A stretch of DNA of 64,000 nt from Channallabes apus. Taxonomy: Eukaryota; Chordata; Actinopteri; Siluriformes; Clariidae. Where the stretch lies: positions 10,049,352 to 10,113,351 of the forward strand of contig CM060126.1 of the NCBI GenBank assembly GCA_030522415.1, in the 5' to 3' direction. Numbering within the stretch: position 1 is the stretch's first letter; each line of letters opens with the position of its first letter. This document shows, one piece after another, positions 12,021 through 23,607 of the stretch. Under the pieces are notes generated by a model. The model saw only the letters and a program-made list of their open reading frames with translations, was not told the DNA's origin and did no database searches. A program made the translations under genes and the position numbers.

Positions 12021-12350
12021 CAGAGGTGTCAAGTAACGAAGTACAAATACTTCGTTACCTTACTTAAGTAGAAATTTTGGGTATCTATACTTTACTGGAG
12101 TAATTATTTTTCAGCCGACTTTTTACTTCTACTCCTTACATTTTTAAGCAGTTATCTGTACAGTACTTTCTACTCCTTACATTTAAAAAATAGCCTCGTT
12201 ACTCCTATTTTTATGATGAGAACGCGCAACCCCAACCCATGCCATCCCCCCCACCCCACCCCCCCGTCGCATGATAAGAACGCGCACAAACACTGTACAG
12301 TCACGTCATTAGCAGTGTGTGGATACAGGAGACGAACCAGTAATGGTGCG
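12021..12350. mobile_element. hAT-type MITE fragment (CAGAGGTGTCAAGTAACG end)
   Basis: It begins CAGAGGTGTCAAGTAACGAA and continues with 'tacaaatacttcgttacctta', a pattern widely seen as the end of non-autonomous hAT elements in fish. No matching right end was found, so it is truncated. At 12160-12166 the sequence 'ctgTACAGTActt' stands where I remember the family reading 'ctgTActt'; this comparison rests on memory. Confidence 0.5.
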
Positions 12351-12460
12351 ACTGTACAGTGCCTTAAAAAAAGATTTGATCCTTCCTGACAATTTTGTTT
12401 TTCTTTTGCATATTTGTCACGCTTAAATGGTTCAGATCATCAAACATATTTTAATATTAC
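12351..12460. mobile_element. decayed end of the Tc1 family found intact at 53.9 kb
   Basis: The segment 'ccttcctgacaattttgtttttcttttgcatatttgtcacgcttaaatg' aligns with the left terminal inverted repeat of the Tc1 element at 53915-55528. The rest of the copy is missing. Confidence 0.6.
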
Positions 12461-15125
12461 ACATTGACTTGGACAAATAAAATATTCCCATCATTTCAAT
12501 CATCCAACATATATAATAATCCATATATTACATATCTTGTCTGGAAAACCAGGGCATATTTTTTATTGTGCTCTCCAGAACAATTGTGCTCTACTATCTG
12601 ATTCTCTGCATCTTGGCAGACATTATATCCTTCAGAGATCACAATGATCCAAATGACTTGTTAAGAACAAACACACTAATGGATCTAATGGATGAGAAAA
12701 CCCACTTCAACACACTTACTCCAAGAACCACCTCTATTATGTCGTAATAATAAACACTGATTACACACTTTTGTCCTTCACTGAAGGAGGAATCATTCTG
12801 CAATGGAGTTAGATGGGTAGCACTGGGACCCACTCTTCCTACATGGAATACAGAAGTAGTTATACTGGACTGCTGCCAATATGACACATTAATGTATTTG
12901 CCTGTATTATACAGCAGTTGTTGTACTAAGTAAAGAATCAAGTCCCGAGGTCCAATAGCAGGCTTATTCAACTCCTGAATAAGGGCTCCCTAATGGTGCA
13001 GCAGAAATGTGACTTGTTTATCATCAGGAGCTTGCAAGTTTGAGTGCTGACAATTCCACAGCATTATATGACTGATAGTTCAAAAGAGGGTCTGCTGGGA
13101 GAGATGGCAATCATACGTTTAATGAGAGCTCAAATATGTGTTCCAAACTCCATGGTGTGCACATACTGTAGAAGTACAATATGCACACACCAAACTACTG
13201 ACATATTTGTATATAGTGTGGATTTTGGTATGCAGTTCATGTATTAGAGAGCTGAACTTGCATTCATGATGCTTAACCCCCTTAGCAATTAATTAATTTC
13301 ATCTCAATTCATGAGTAATAGTCTGTATAAGCATATGACCTAATTAATCTTATCTATATTGCAATTATAACTCTTTAGGCCTTATATTTTAAATTAGATT
13401 TTTCTTATTATTTTGCATAGAACCTTTCAGTATTTTTGGCTAAAGATATTTGTGGAGTTTGGTGGTGGATATGTCAATAGGTGCCATTAAAATATAAGAA
13501 GCTGTCGATTTAAAATACATCATTTTCTGAACGCATTTGGATTTTTTTTTAATGGGTAATACTTGCTATTTGCACTACATTGCATACTGTAAGTGAGTGC
13601 ACACAACGGTTAAAAATCCACAAGAATATAGACTTAGCTTTTAAGTTGCATTTACAAGAAATACCACTGCACGTCTTATTTATAATTTTTTATATCAAGA
13701 AACTAGTTTGATGCCTTGATGTGATTTTTTTGTGCATTTCCTGCATAATGAAACTTCTCCTTCTAACTACCATACGTCATGGTTGTGTTGTCTGCCAGAT
13801 GGTATTTTACATACAGTATGTGGCCTAAATCACTCTAAATAAGAAGTCTTTCAAGCTAAAGAGTGGGGTTTCTTTAAACTGTTTAGCGGCTTGCTTGCTG
13901 TATCGATATTCGTGCACTCTGCTGTAATGTAAGTAAACAGCTTTGCCTTAATTCAAATCCTTAATTTACATTCACAGCTGGTCCTTTAAATTATCATGCT
14001 ATAATTAAGCAATATCAGACAAGCAGGAGTATTGGCAAAGCTGTAATTCAGCTGTAGGGATGAGGCTGCAGGTAATCTCAGCCATGCCAATATGAAGCAC
14101 AACATCACAATTGTGATTTTGCTTGTATACAACAGTTTAAAAAATTACCATCAAGTAATTGATATTTTGAACATAATGTCCACAAAATATGTTTATTTTT
14201 GTTCTGTGAATAGAAGACACTGACAGCCTTTGCTCATTGATGCATCCAGTGAAATTGCCTTTACTTTTCTTGCATTTTCACCTTTGAACATTTGACAAGC
14301 TTTCATTTTTGAAAGTCATACATTTTATTCAAGAAAAATGTTTATTAATCATGTTTCCAACTCTATCATATGTAGGGACTAGCAGGCCACCTCAAACGGA
14401 ACCGTTGAACGAGGGAAAGACAGTTCACGACATCAGCAACTAAGGAAAGAATAGTATTCAGTCGGTTACAGATCCCCACTCAAACAGTGTAAATCAGCAA
14501 GCAACTCCCTTGAATGAAGCAGAAGCCAGTTTCACAACCCCCCTGGCAGTTGCTGACCAGTTTCCTACTTCATCCTGTGACCCATAACAAAGAACATACA
14601 ACGCTTTAGGGACAAGTACTATGTTAATATGTTAATGTATGCCAGTAGGGCAAATATAAAATATATGTGTGCATACTGTATAGAATGTATGCTGTATTTA
14701 TGTTGTGTTTAACATTTTTATCCTAAACTTTAATTAACAACTATAACCCTTGCTATAAATAAAGGTATTAATGGGTATGCAAGACATGGGATGTTTGGCA
14801 TCAACTGAAAGCTCTGTATATTCAATGAACGTTGATGTCAATGAAATCAGACTCATGTTAATACACTTTACCTAAATTACTAAAACTCCACTGAGATTGC
14901 CTCCCACGTGACAGACCAAATCACAGGTTAAATGTATGCACGAAAAGGATTAACCATATGGGGTTGACTACGCCCACAACCACCTCTGACTGGGACAAAC
15001 GGCTGGGGGACAGAGCTGGGCCGTAAGATTAAAATCCAAAGTCTGAACAGCACATGGGATTCATCAGAAAGAGATTTGTCATGGGTGTCTGAAGGTAACT
15101 AGCAAGCTCAACCTCTCTCAGCGAG
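12461..15125. other. gene-free old intergenic DNA
   Basis: No gene or recognisable repeat. Short ORFs (for example 12639-12971 minus and 13044-13247 plus) match nothing I know. TACAGTA/TACTGTA heptamers occur near 13162, 13585, 13812 and 14674. Confidence 0.5.
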
Positions 15126-16017
15126 ACAACCTCTCACATCTGGCAGTATGACCTCAAATCCCAGCGCTCTGACTTTTGCTACTCATTTTGCGATATTCCT
15201 GTAGCAAAACTCACTTGTGCACTTGTAAACGCGAACTTGAGAGAGCAGAGTCGGGGGCGGGTCTGGGACGGGAATGAAGTCATTTTATTGGTCGATGCCT
15301 CACCAATGAACAACGCCAGCCACAATGCAAACATTTGTATGCATATGCAGAGGTGGAAAGAGTAATAAAATTTTGTACTCAAGTACAAGTACTGTTACTT
15401 CAGTGAAATTTTACTTAAGTACAAGTAAAGTTACAATTATAAAAATCTACTCAAGTAAAAGTAAAAAGTAGCTCATTAAAAAATTTACTCAGAGTAAAAG
15501 TTACCGAGTTACTTTTTTATTTTTTTTAACAGCGGGAGTGGGATGAGGCATTCGTAGTTCAAAAAAGATGAGCAGATGTAAATCTCAAACTAGTTGTTTT
15601 TAACTGAAGGAACACCTTTGCATAATAAAGCTGTTGTCTTTCTTGTGCTTGAAAATCAAAGTGGTCACTTAAATATGGTGTTACAGTACGTCCCAGTCTA
15701 GGGCCATAGAGCAAAAGAATGGTTCAGGGTTCTATTTATAATATATATAACTGTATGGAAATGGTGGTATATGGCAGAAAGAACTAGAGCCAATCATTAA
15801 CTGATGAAATAATGAGGTTTGTGTACACACACACACACACACCAGGAGGAGGTTCAGATTCAGGTTGGACCCAGGCCAAAATAATAAACAAAATGGTATT
15901 TATATTTAGTAGCTAGATTACCTGCAAAAAAAACAACAACAAAAAAAACACACACAAACAAAAATACAGGTACCTTCCCGGACTCCCTAAACCAAAAACA
16001 ATGAAATTATCTACAAA

Positions 16018-17603
16018 CAGGGGCGGACTGGCCATCGGGAGCACCGGGACATTTCCCGGTGGCCTGACGGTCGTTCTGGCCTGCCGGCTGCCGCTGTGCA
16101 GACGATCAGCCTGGCATGTGATAGGCTGGTGTGCAACTACTAATTAATTGACGGATCTCTCAATCTACGAATCAGGCAATGGAAAGGGAAGGTTAGAAGA
16201 TCAGGAGGGAAAATTACACTCCCACATGACCCAACGTCAGCGACGCACTGCCTAATATCTGGCTATATCCAGAGACAGGGTATATCTGATTAAATCGTTC
16301 AAAAAATGGAGCGTAAACGCAAAGGAGAAGCAGAGAGGGAGCGTATAAAAAGAAAAAAAGCCCCGGCCGCAGACGCAGCAAGCTGCTGCAAAATCCCAGC
16401 CATGTTCGCCAGTAAGGGAACAGGTCGGTCAAGATTACATTTACATTATATTTATAATAATTTGGCAGACGAACACTTTCTCCAAATCACTTAGATAATC
16501 ACAATAGATAAAATTAAACCAACAAACGAGCAACAATATGTAAGTGCTGCTGTGCTGTGTCAAGTCTCGTTTCGTCTACATGTAGCATATTTTTAATATA
16601 ATAAATAAAAATGAATAAAAAGTAGACAAAATAGTGTTAGTGGGTCAAATTTTTTAAATAATAAATAAATCAAGTAGATGGTATGGAAAAGAATACAGTA
16701 TTAGTTATTTAGATTTTTCATTTCTAGTCTACAATATTCAGCCTACAATGTTTGTTTGTTTATTTATTTATTTAGAAAAGGTGAGGAAGGAAGCAGCAGT
16801 AGCACTAGTGCTGCAAATGCTCCTGCTGTTGAGCTACAGTAGAGGTGGTGGACAGTTCAGCGTTTGAGTCAGAGCAGGAACCTTCAGGTAAAGTTTAAGA
16901 TAAGCAAAACTAAACATGCAGGTAGCAGCTATACTTTTTAAACAACATGTGCTTTTTATGATTTATAAGATCAGTAGTAGGACTGTGATTTTGGGGACAT
17001 ACAACTGATGGCTGCACAATTATAAATACAGATTATTGAACGCGCTTATTTCATATTGCAGAGCAACTAGATGTGCAGAGTGAGAGAGAGAAGGATTCAG
17101 GGAAAGATGAAGGAGACAGTGAAAGCCGGTGCACTAGTAGTGCTAATTACTTACTGTTTACTCTTACTGGTCTGTTCCACATAATGCCATAATTGAGTAA
17201 ACATTGTTATCTGTTACTTACGCTGTCATAGGTTTTGTTAAGTTTATTTGTGTTTGTGTTTCTGATACATTTGGTATACTAGAGTTGAGCACTGAAAATA
17301 CATAAAATGTAAAATTTCAACATGTGAATGTGTCTCTTATCTCTTTTAAAAAGCCAGTTTTCTATTTGTCATTGGTTTGGTAGTATAAATGGTGTATTCC
17401 TAGTGAGTTGTTAAGGGTAATTTTTTTTTATTCATTTATATTGCATCTGGTAGTCTACTGTACCTGTTACAATAATAGGGTTAGCCTACAAGTTTATCAG
17501 TCCAGTAGATTACATGAATAGGGTGGTGGTGACTGCAGCAGCAGAGGTGGCCTGGGAGTGGAGTCAAATTCCCGGCCTGAATTATTGTCCCAGTCCGCCA
17601 CCG
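16018..17603 (+). mobile_element. nested hAT transposon with 8-bp target duplication
   Basis: Left end CAGGGGCGGACTGG, right end (reverse complement) CGGTGGCGGACTGGG. The 8 bases TCTACAAA stand immediately outside both ends (16010-16017 and 17604-17611), exactly the hAT target-site duplication. At 1,586 bp it is internally deleted: only the first exons of a transposase remain. It lies inside the older hAT at 15348. Confidence 0.88.
16306..17145 (+). pseudogene. N-terminal exons of a hAT transposase
   Basis: A lysine/arginine-rich start, 'MERKRKGEAERERIKRKKA', is typical of fish hAT transposases related to ZMYM genes. Two further exon-like blocks follow, at about 16776-16890 and 17062-17142. 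They are rich in Ser, Glu and Asp and flanked by AG/GT splice-like ends. The zinc finger, catalytic core and dimerisation domain are missing. In the middle block a TACAGTA at 16835-16841 creates an in-frame TAG. Ignoring its five extra bases, the block reads as one acidic frame that continues sensibly into the third block. No functional protein is expected. Confidence 0.65.
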
Positions 17604-18180
17604 TCTACAAATATATACAAAGACCAACCAAACCAAAGGGACAAAGCAATAATCAAAGTCAATTGGAGGCAAAAAATCAAAACCAGAATACACAACCAAA
17701 TATCAAAACGCCAAAATCACAACCTCTTTCCTCTTTCCCGCGTCTCTCTCCGGTTTATACATGGTCGCGCTAGTCGATGACGTCACTCAGGGCGGAAGCG
17801 ACCGTGTGGAAGGTCAGGAAGCTGCCGATGTCAGAAAACCTGGAGTGGAGTCTGGAGCGGCGCGCGACCAGGACATGATATACACACGCGAGCGCAACGG
17901 GGCATTTATAAAGCATAATATCTTTTATTATTTTATAATTTTCATTCATTTATTTTTTACTCAGTAGCGAATATGATTTAAAATGTAGCGAATTACAATA
18001 CTTCAAACAAAACGTACTTAAGTAAAAGTAAAATTACAGATTTTTAAAACTACTTTAAAAAGTAGAAATACACAAAAAATTTAGTTTTTAAATGCTAGGA
18101 AAATATTTTTATGAAATATCATTAGTTTTACTGGATTTTATATACCAGTAAAAGCACAGCAATGTCGTTTAATTGGTTGG

Positions 18181-18343
18181 AGCCAGCCAATGAAGTGGGA
18201 CGTTCTGTGCGCGAAGACGTCGGATTGTTTGATGCCGCCATCGCAATCCATCGACCACCACCACCAAAACCAGCGCGAGCTGCTCTGTGTAGTCTGTGAC
18301 GTCATCGCGTGCAAAACATCCCACTTCATTGGCTGGCTTCAAT
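18181..18343. repeat. hairpin with perfect 20-bp arms
   Basis: AGCCAGCCAATGAAGTGGGA at about 18181-18200 is matched by its exact reverse complement near 18319-18338, enclosing about 120 bases. The arms contain CCAAT boxes and the inner flanks have CRE-like 'gacgtc' and 'tgacgtca'. Both strands therefore encode a peptide starting MKWDVL, which is an artefact of the palindrome. Confidence 0.75.
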
Positions 18344-18515
18344 GGCGTTGTTCATTGGTGAGGCATCAACAAATAAAATTACTTCATTCCCAGCCCCTCT
18401 CAAGTTCGCGTTTACAAGTGCACAAGTGAGTTTTGCTACAGGAATATCGCAAAATGAGTAGCAAAAGTCAGAGCGCTGGGATTTGAGGTTCTACTGCCAG
18501 ATCTGAGAGGTTGTG

Positions 18516-19092
18516 AGTGCCGACTTGTGGTTGTACAGCGAAACTAAAGTAAAGCGCAAAGTGTAGTACACAATTGTGCCTGTCATTTTGTTTATGTGAA
18601 TGACACTTTACACATTTGTCAACAACTAATCTGCAACTTCGAATTCAAAACACAGGTGTTCTGAGTATTAGATGCAGCTTTTCACATCAGAGCTGTGAGT
18701 ATAAATTTCAACTTACAAATACAAATTTTAATTTTACAAGTTCTCACATTCAAATTTGCAAGCTCTCAGGTTTTGCTACTGTTTTACCTTCATACAGATC
18801 GGTCTCATGAATAATTCACACAAAAGACACGATGTTCACGTGCGTAACCCAATTCATATGCGTAAAACCCAATTCACGTGCACAAAAAAAATATATTAAC
18901 AAAAAAAAACACATTCACGTGCATAAAAAAATATACATATTCATAATATACAATTCACATATGTACAACTGTGCAATAAATTTTGAATGTTTAAAATTTA
19001 CGAGTGCATGTGAAAATCGACTTATGTGTGTGAACATCGTTGGATTTGTGTGTGTGTGTGTTTTTGAGACTTTGCTGGCACGTTGGAGCGTC
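18516..19092. other. unclassified repeat-like DNA with 'TTCACGTGCGTAA' units
   Basis: No gene. Between about 18832 and 18930, four or five degenerate units of the form '(A)ATTCACGTGCGTAAAACCC' follow each other, each with a CACGTG-type E-box core. It is probably part of the element whose arm ends at 18515. Confidence 0.4.
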
Positions 19093-19648
19093 ATTCGTGC
19101 TCTTTAGCCAATCAGATGCGACCTTACTATTCAGTCACAGACCTGCAGGAGCGCTCGAGTAGCTCAGCTTTGCACACCTTTTGCGCAGTCAGAGTTAATT
19201 ACAACGGAAATCAAGTTTTACCGACTCAAACTAAGAACAGGATGCACGTCTAAGTTATTGCTTTATTTCATAATGTTTTATTAATGAACTTCGCCGAAAA
19301 TAACACAGTTAACCACTTTATCATCTTTATAAACACTTCACCCTCATTACATGTTTGTCAATCAAGACAGTCACAGTTTTTAATTTGGAGAATAGCTGTT
19401 TCTATGGGTCACAGGGTATTCTGATATATCTGAATGCCACCAGATTTGCTATTATTTCATGAACAGCTCTGTGTTATTTTCGGCGGAGTTCATTAATTAA
19501 ACATTATGAAATAAAATAAAACTTGATTTCCGTTGTAATTAACTCTGACTGCGCAAAAGGTGTGCAAAGCTGAGCTACTCGAGCGCTCCTGCAGGGCTGT
19601 TATTGACTGAATAGTAAGGTCGCATCTGATTGGCTAAAGAGCACGAAT
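19093..19648. repeat. foldback element (large inverted repeat)
   Basis: The left arm 19093-19308 and right arm 19469-19648 are near-identical reverse complements, starting 'attcgtgctctttagccaatcagatgcgacc' on each side, with a loop of about 160 bases. The left arm carries about 35 extra bases. No coding content. This looks like a foldback/MITE DNA transposon; I found no clear target duplication. Confidence 0.8.
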
Positions 19649-19814
19649 TTTGCAGGTTTGCAGAAGCTGTGAGCTTCCAATCAGTATACCAACGTCGAAA
19701 AACTACACAACTACCTCTGCCCCTTCATATTCACAAATATGGTCAGTTGCATTATCAGCTGCAGCACAATCTTTACACAGGGCCTTTATTTTTTTTAATC
19801 ATAGTATGTACAGT

Positions 19815-20010
19815 ATTAACATACAGTACATGCTCCTAAACCTTGTGGAAAGACTTCACAGAAGAGTTGAAGCTGTTATAGCTGCAAAAGGCCAACATCT
19901 TACGTATTAAACCCTATGGATTACTGTAAGAAGTGGATGTTACTCACGTTTATACTGTATGCATGTGAAGGCAGGCGAGCCAATACTTTTGGCAATATAA
20001 TGTAATATAT
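19815..20010 (+). mobile_element. 3' end of another Tc1 element
   Basis: The frame ending at 19910 reads 'LVERLHRRVEAVIAAKGQHLTY', the usual last residues of Tc1 transposases. It is followed by 'gagccaatacttttggcaatata', a typical Tc1 terminal sequence. The rest of the gene upstream cannot be recognised. Confidence 0.65.
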
Positions 20011-20639
20011 AATGTGTGTGTGTATATGTATGTCCGTTGTTTTTGCCTATTCATTGACATAATTACATTTAACTTGATGCACCTTAATCCTAGGTGTGGT
20101 TTTTTTGCACTCATAGGGAGCATTAAGTGATTTTTTACATGCATACATCAGACACTGTTTTGCCAAATAGAGCAACTTGTCTAACAAATCTCCTTTCTTT
20201 TATTAGGTTGTTCAGAAAGATGAAGCTCAGGCAGAACTTGTTTTACTTAATTTATTTTAGTTTTCTGTCTTTTAATTGGAGAATTAATAGTACAACAAAA
20301 AGAAAAGGTAATGTATGGTTTCAAGGATGGTAATAAATGTTTTTGGAGGAGAACTTGTTTGTTCATTGTCTTCATTTATAAATGTAACTTTTTTAAAATT
20401 ATTATTACTTACTTCATTCATAAATGTCACTTTTCTACATAAATGTACTTTTTTGGCTTGGAGATAAGTACATTTCTTTTTCAGAAAAAAATTTAGTTTT
20501 ATGTAATCATACTTTTAACTTGAGGATAATGAAAAAGATTACTTTACTACTATTACTTTATACTACATGAATGTAATTTGTTTCTTTCAAGGTAAACACT
20601 ACACTTAAATATAATGTTACATTTTAGGTTTTTCTAAAG

Positions 20640-21060
20640 TGATATAATCAAGTTGTTGGAAAGTAGAAAAATAAGTTTCACTGGCCTAAGGCATTGTAAT
20701 AACATTTGTTTCTGATTTGGATGGATGAATTTCTTTTGCTTTGGGGAAACTTAAAAATATATTTATATTTAATCAAAATTAAACCTTAAATAATATTATA
20801 ACATTTGATTTGAGAGAAAGTAAAAAAAAAATAGCTTGTAACAAATTGAAGCAATTTTTTAAAGTTGATTCAAAGTATAATTTTTTTCAGTGTACTTAAA
20901 ATTTTTTATTTTTAATAAGTGAAAATCAAGTTGTTACAAAGTCGAAAAATTTGTTTTACTGGCCTAAGGCATTGTAACAATTTTTGTTTTTTAAACAAAT
21001 TGAAGCAATTTTTTAAAGTTGATCCAAAGTATAATTTTTTTCAGTGTAGTTTCATGTAGT
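20640..21060. repeat. short tandem duplication, about 155-280 bp
   Basis: 'acaaattgaagcaattttttaaagttgat' near 20840 recurs near 20996, and 'actggcctaaggcattgtaa' near 20679 recurs near 20959. The units are diverged and AT-rich. Both end in 'ttcagtgta', which hints at a small TIR element. Confidence 0.6.
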
Positions 21061-22229
21061 TCAATAAATTCATGTTTCCTTATAAAGAACTGTTGGCTTG
21101 GTCATGTATTTTAAAGTTTAAACATTTGCCCAGATCTTATGTTACCTTGCTCGTAAATTGGTAAATACCTGACTTTCTATTATCATCGTCGGCCGCGGGA
21201 TAAAAAGAATTGGTAAGATACACTAAATCGTGCTAAGTGCTGGACAGATAGATGATTATAGGCAAGTATACTGTATGAAACTGTAAATTTTGTTCAGTTT
21301 AATCAAATTAACCATGAATTATTAAATATTCGATTCACCTTTGACACAGAGTTGAAACCCTACACATAGTAACTGTTTCAGTGAAATGATGGCAAGAATT
21401 GAAATTGTAAATGGCAAACACAGAGAAATAAAGTAATAGAAATGGTAAAATTTAGTGTGATTAAACTAAATATAAGCAATTCTGCTTATCCAGTCATTTC
21501 GATTAAATTAAATGTTATTGATAGGTCACTTTTAAAAATGGATATTGTCACAAAGCAGTTTTACAGGAATAAAAATGAAGAAATAAATAGATGGTGGAAA
21601 GTAAAAAAAAAAAAACCCTGGTGAGGAATAAAACTTGAGAGGAACCAGACTCAAAAGGGAACCCATCTGCATTTGGGTGATATGACCAAATTGAATTGTG
21701 GCAATTTCAAACAGAAATCATATGACGTCATTGTTTATGATCTGCATCAAATGCAGTCCAAAGCTATCTAGGTTTTAAGTGGAATCACACTCAGCAGTCA
21801 CATGTATCTTTAAGCAAACCATATGGGGCCATCTTTAGCAGCAGTGTGTGTTCTCCATGTGAGGAGACCATAAGTGTGCACCAGGATGAATCAGACAGTG
21901 GAAGAGGTCAGGATAACTGGTAATTCAGGGATGCCATGTGTAGCTTGAGAGAGAGAGAGAGAGTTTGTTTTTTAGACAGCCAACGCACCAACCCTCAGAC
22001 AGAAAAAATGGTGGCACCAACACTTTGCTGAGTTACACAAAAGACCTGTCAGGATTACCATGGCCAACTAAAAGTTTGTGACCATCATCTTTAAAACGTT
22101 TAGTATCTACCAAAAAGATAAAGAAAATGGACTCAGAATGTCCGTTGAGGAGACAAATTGTCTCCTTGCACTGTGAACAGTAGACAGAGCTTCCAGAACA
22201 GATTCAGTGGTGCTTTAAGAAAGTTTTTT
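21061..22229. other. gene-free DNA with a dispersed-repeat segment
   Basis: No gene. The sequence 'gaggaaccagactcaaaagggaacccat' near 21638-21670 is a pattern I recognise from dispersed fish repeats but cannot assign to a family. A short (GA)n run is at about 21950-21963. Confidence 0.4.
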
Positions 22230-22990
22230 TTTAAAAACCATTTTCAGGCAATGCCTGACCAAAAGGCTGCAATGTTTCTTGCTGGAATGGGTGCTTCTCA
22301 ATGAAAATGTCACTGTGTTCTTCACAAATGTTATGAAACACACAGTAGGTCATTACCATCTTTTGCTCAGTTCCAGCTTGCAGTAATTTTTTTTCCGGAG
22401 ACACCTCCATCATCCTTTTAGACTCCCAAAACACATCTTGACAACAGATTGTGCACTTCTCAGTCTATAATTGTACTCTAGGTGCATTGTTCAGGGATAC
22501 TGTAACTCTGCTGGTGTCTGAAAAGCGCTTTATAAGACAGTTTTGCATGGTCACCGGTCACTTTGTTTGGCACTATCACTCAGGATATTCACTCAGGAGT
22601 CTGGTGCATAGTCCCTGGATAACTAACACATATGTCCCAAAAAAAGCCCTTTTCAGAACAGCCGAATGCCATTCTTTCTTAAATCTGAACGGCATCCTTT
22701 CTCGAGAATGTCTCGAGAATGCTACTCTCATGTTATTATTAGAATGTTGCTTCCATCTGTCACACCAACACACTGTGGTACTCTGCCTTGATTAGAGAAG
22801 AAAGCGGTCATTTCTACAAGCTTTGCAGAATCAGAAAATTTACCATGGTCACAGTTAAACACAGTACTCAGGTCTACCACAAAATGATGGATTTTGGTCC
22901 TGTATTCACCACTAGTGCCAAGCTTCCAGATGGTGATTGCTACCTGCTTTCATTTTGGGACACACAAACTGTAATTTCTGTTCCTTCTCA
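22230..22990 (-). pseudogene. decayed PIF/Harbinger (HARBI1-like) transposase
   Basis: On the minus strand, pieces in several frames line up with the DDE domain of Harbinger transposases. Near 22780-22760 is 'VPQCVGVTDGSNI', compared with the family's FPxCxGxIDGxHI that holds the first catalytic Asp. Around 22640-22600 is 'FWDICVSYPGTMHQTPE', where the second Asp would be. Near 22350 is 'MTYCVFHNICEEHSDI', the conserved CCxLHNICE region. Frameshifts and stops separate them. Such enzymes normally work with a MYB-like partner, which I do not see here. Confidence 0.65.
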
Positions 22991-23324
22991 CCATAACATG
23001 CCTGACTCGACTATAGACGTGTTCAAAGGAGTTGAACAACACTGAAATTCCTCACAAAATCTTGTGGGCTGAAAGCCGGAACAATTATGTCTAAGAGCTA
23101 GGTTGTGCCAAGACAACAGTTGACTTCTGTGTTCTCTTCAGCCTCAAGACAAAATGTAAAGATAAAAATACAGTATGTTATTCAAATCCAGGAAAGCTGC
23201 TTACAAAGCCACGTTGTAGTTTGCCATCTTGCCATTACAAGAAAGTAGGGATGCATGTAGAGAGAGAGAGTGAGAGAAAAAGAGACATAATTCAGTATGC
23301 TCACAGTCAAATAATGGATAAGAT

Positions 23325-23440
23325 TGATGTATACTTTGTGCAGAGTGCAAGACACTGTGCTAAAGGCAGCATAACTAAAAGGGAGAACCAGAAGGAAACA
23401 CGATTTTTAAGGATCCCCAAAAAACACAACCAGTTACTTC
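23325..23440 (+). repeat. dispersed repeat shared with 5405-5470
   Basis: 'gcataactaaaagggagaaccagaaggaaaca' matches the putative LINE 3' UTR near 5420. It is probably a fragment of the same LINE family. Confidence 0.5.
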
Positions 23441-23607
23441 ATAATAAACACACCTGAGTGCATGGGGGGAGCATGGAGGAAGACATCCAGGTTCACCATA
23501 AAATGCTATGCCCACTGTAAACTATTCACGAATGGCTTGACTAAAAAAATAAATAAATCAGACTAGTGTTAAACTAGTCTAATTTTCAGACTAGTGTCAC
23601 TATTCTG

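Larger units (their letters stand above)
15348..18060. mobile_element. outer hAT-type element, truncated
   Basis: The left end CAGAGGTGGAAAGAGTA followed by 'ttgtactcaagtacaagtactgttacttca' is a common hAT terminus in fish. Related 'acttaagtaaaagtaaaattaca' sequence near 18010-18040 suggests the other side, but the expected CCACCTCTG end is missing. It was later interrupted by the hAT at 16018-17603. No transposase of its own is recognisable. Confidence 0.5.
15126..18515. repeat. long inverted repeat pair enclosing nested hAT elements
   Basis: Sequence at 15126-15319 returns in inverted orientation at 18342-18515, with long identical stretches such as 'acttttgctactcattttgcga' in both. The right copy lacks about 20 bases of the left. 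The arms enclose about 3 kb holding a truncated hAT, a second hAT inside it and a hairpin. The repeat may be two opposed copies of one unknown element; the right copy appears to continue outward to about 19090. Confidence 0.75.

Noticed and set aside
18138..18429. Overlapping sense and antisense small proteins starting MKWDVL
   Set aside because: Mirror images created by the palindrome at 18181-18343.
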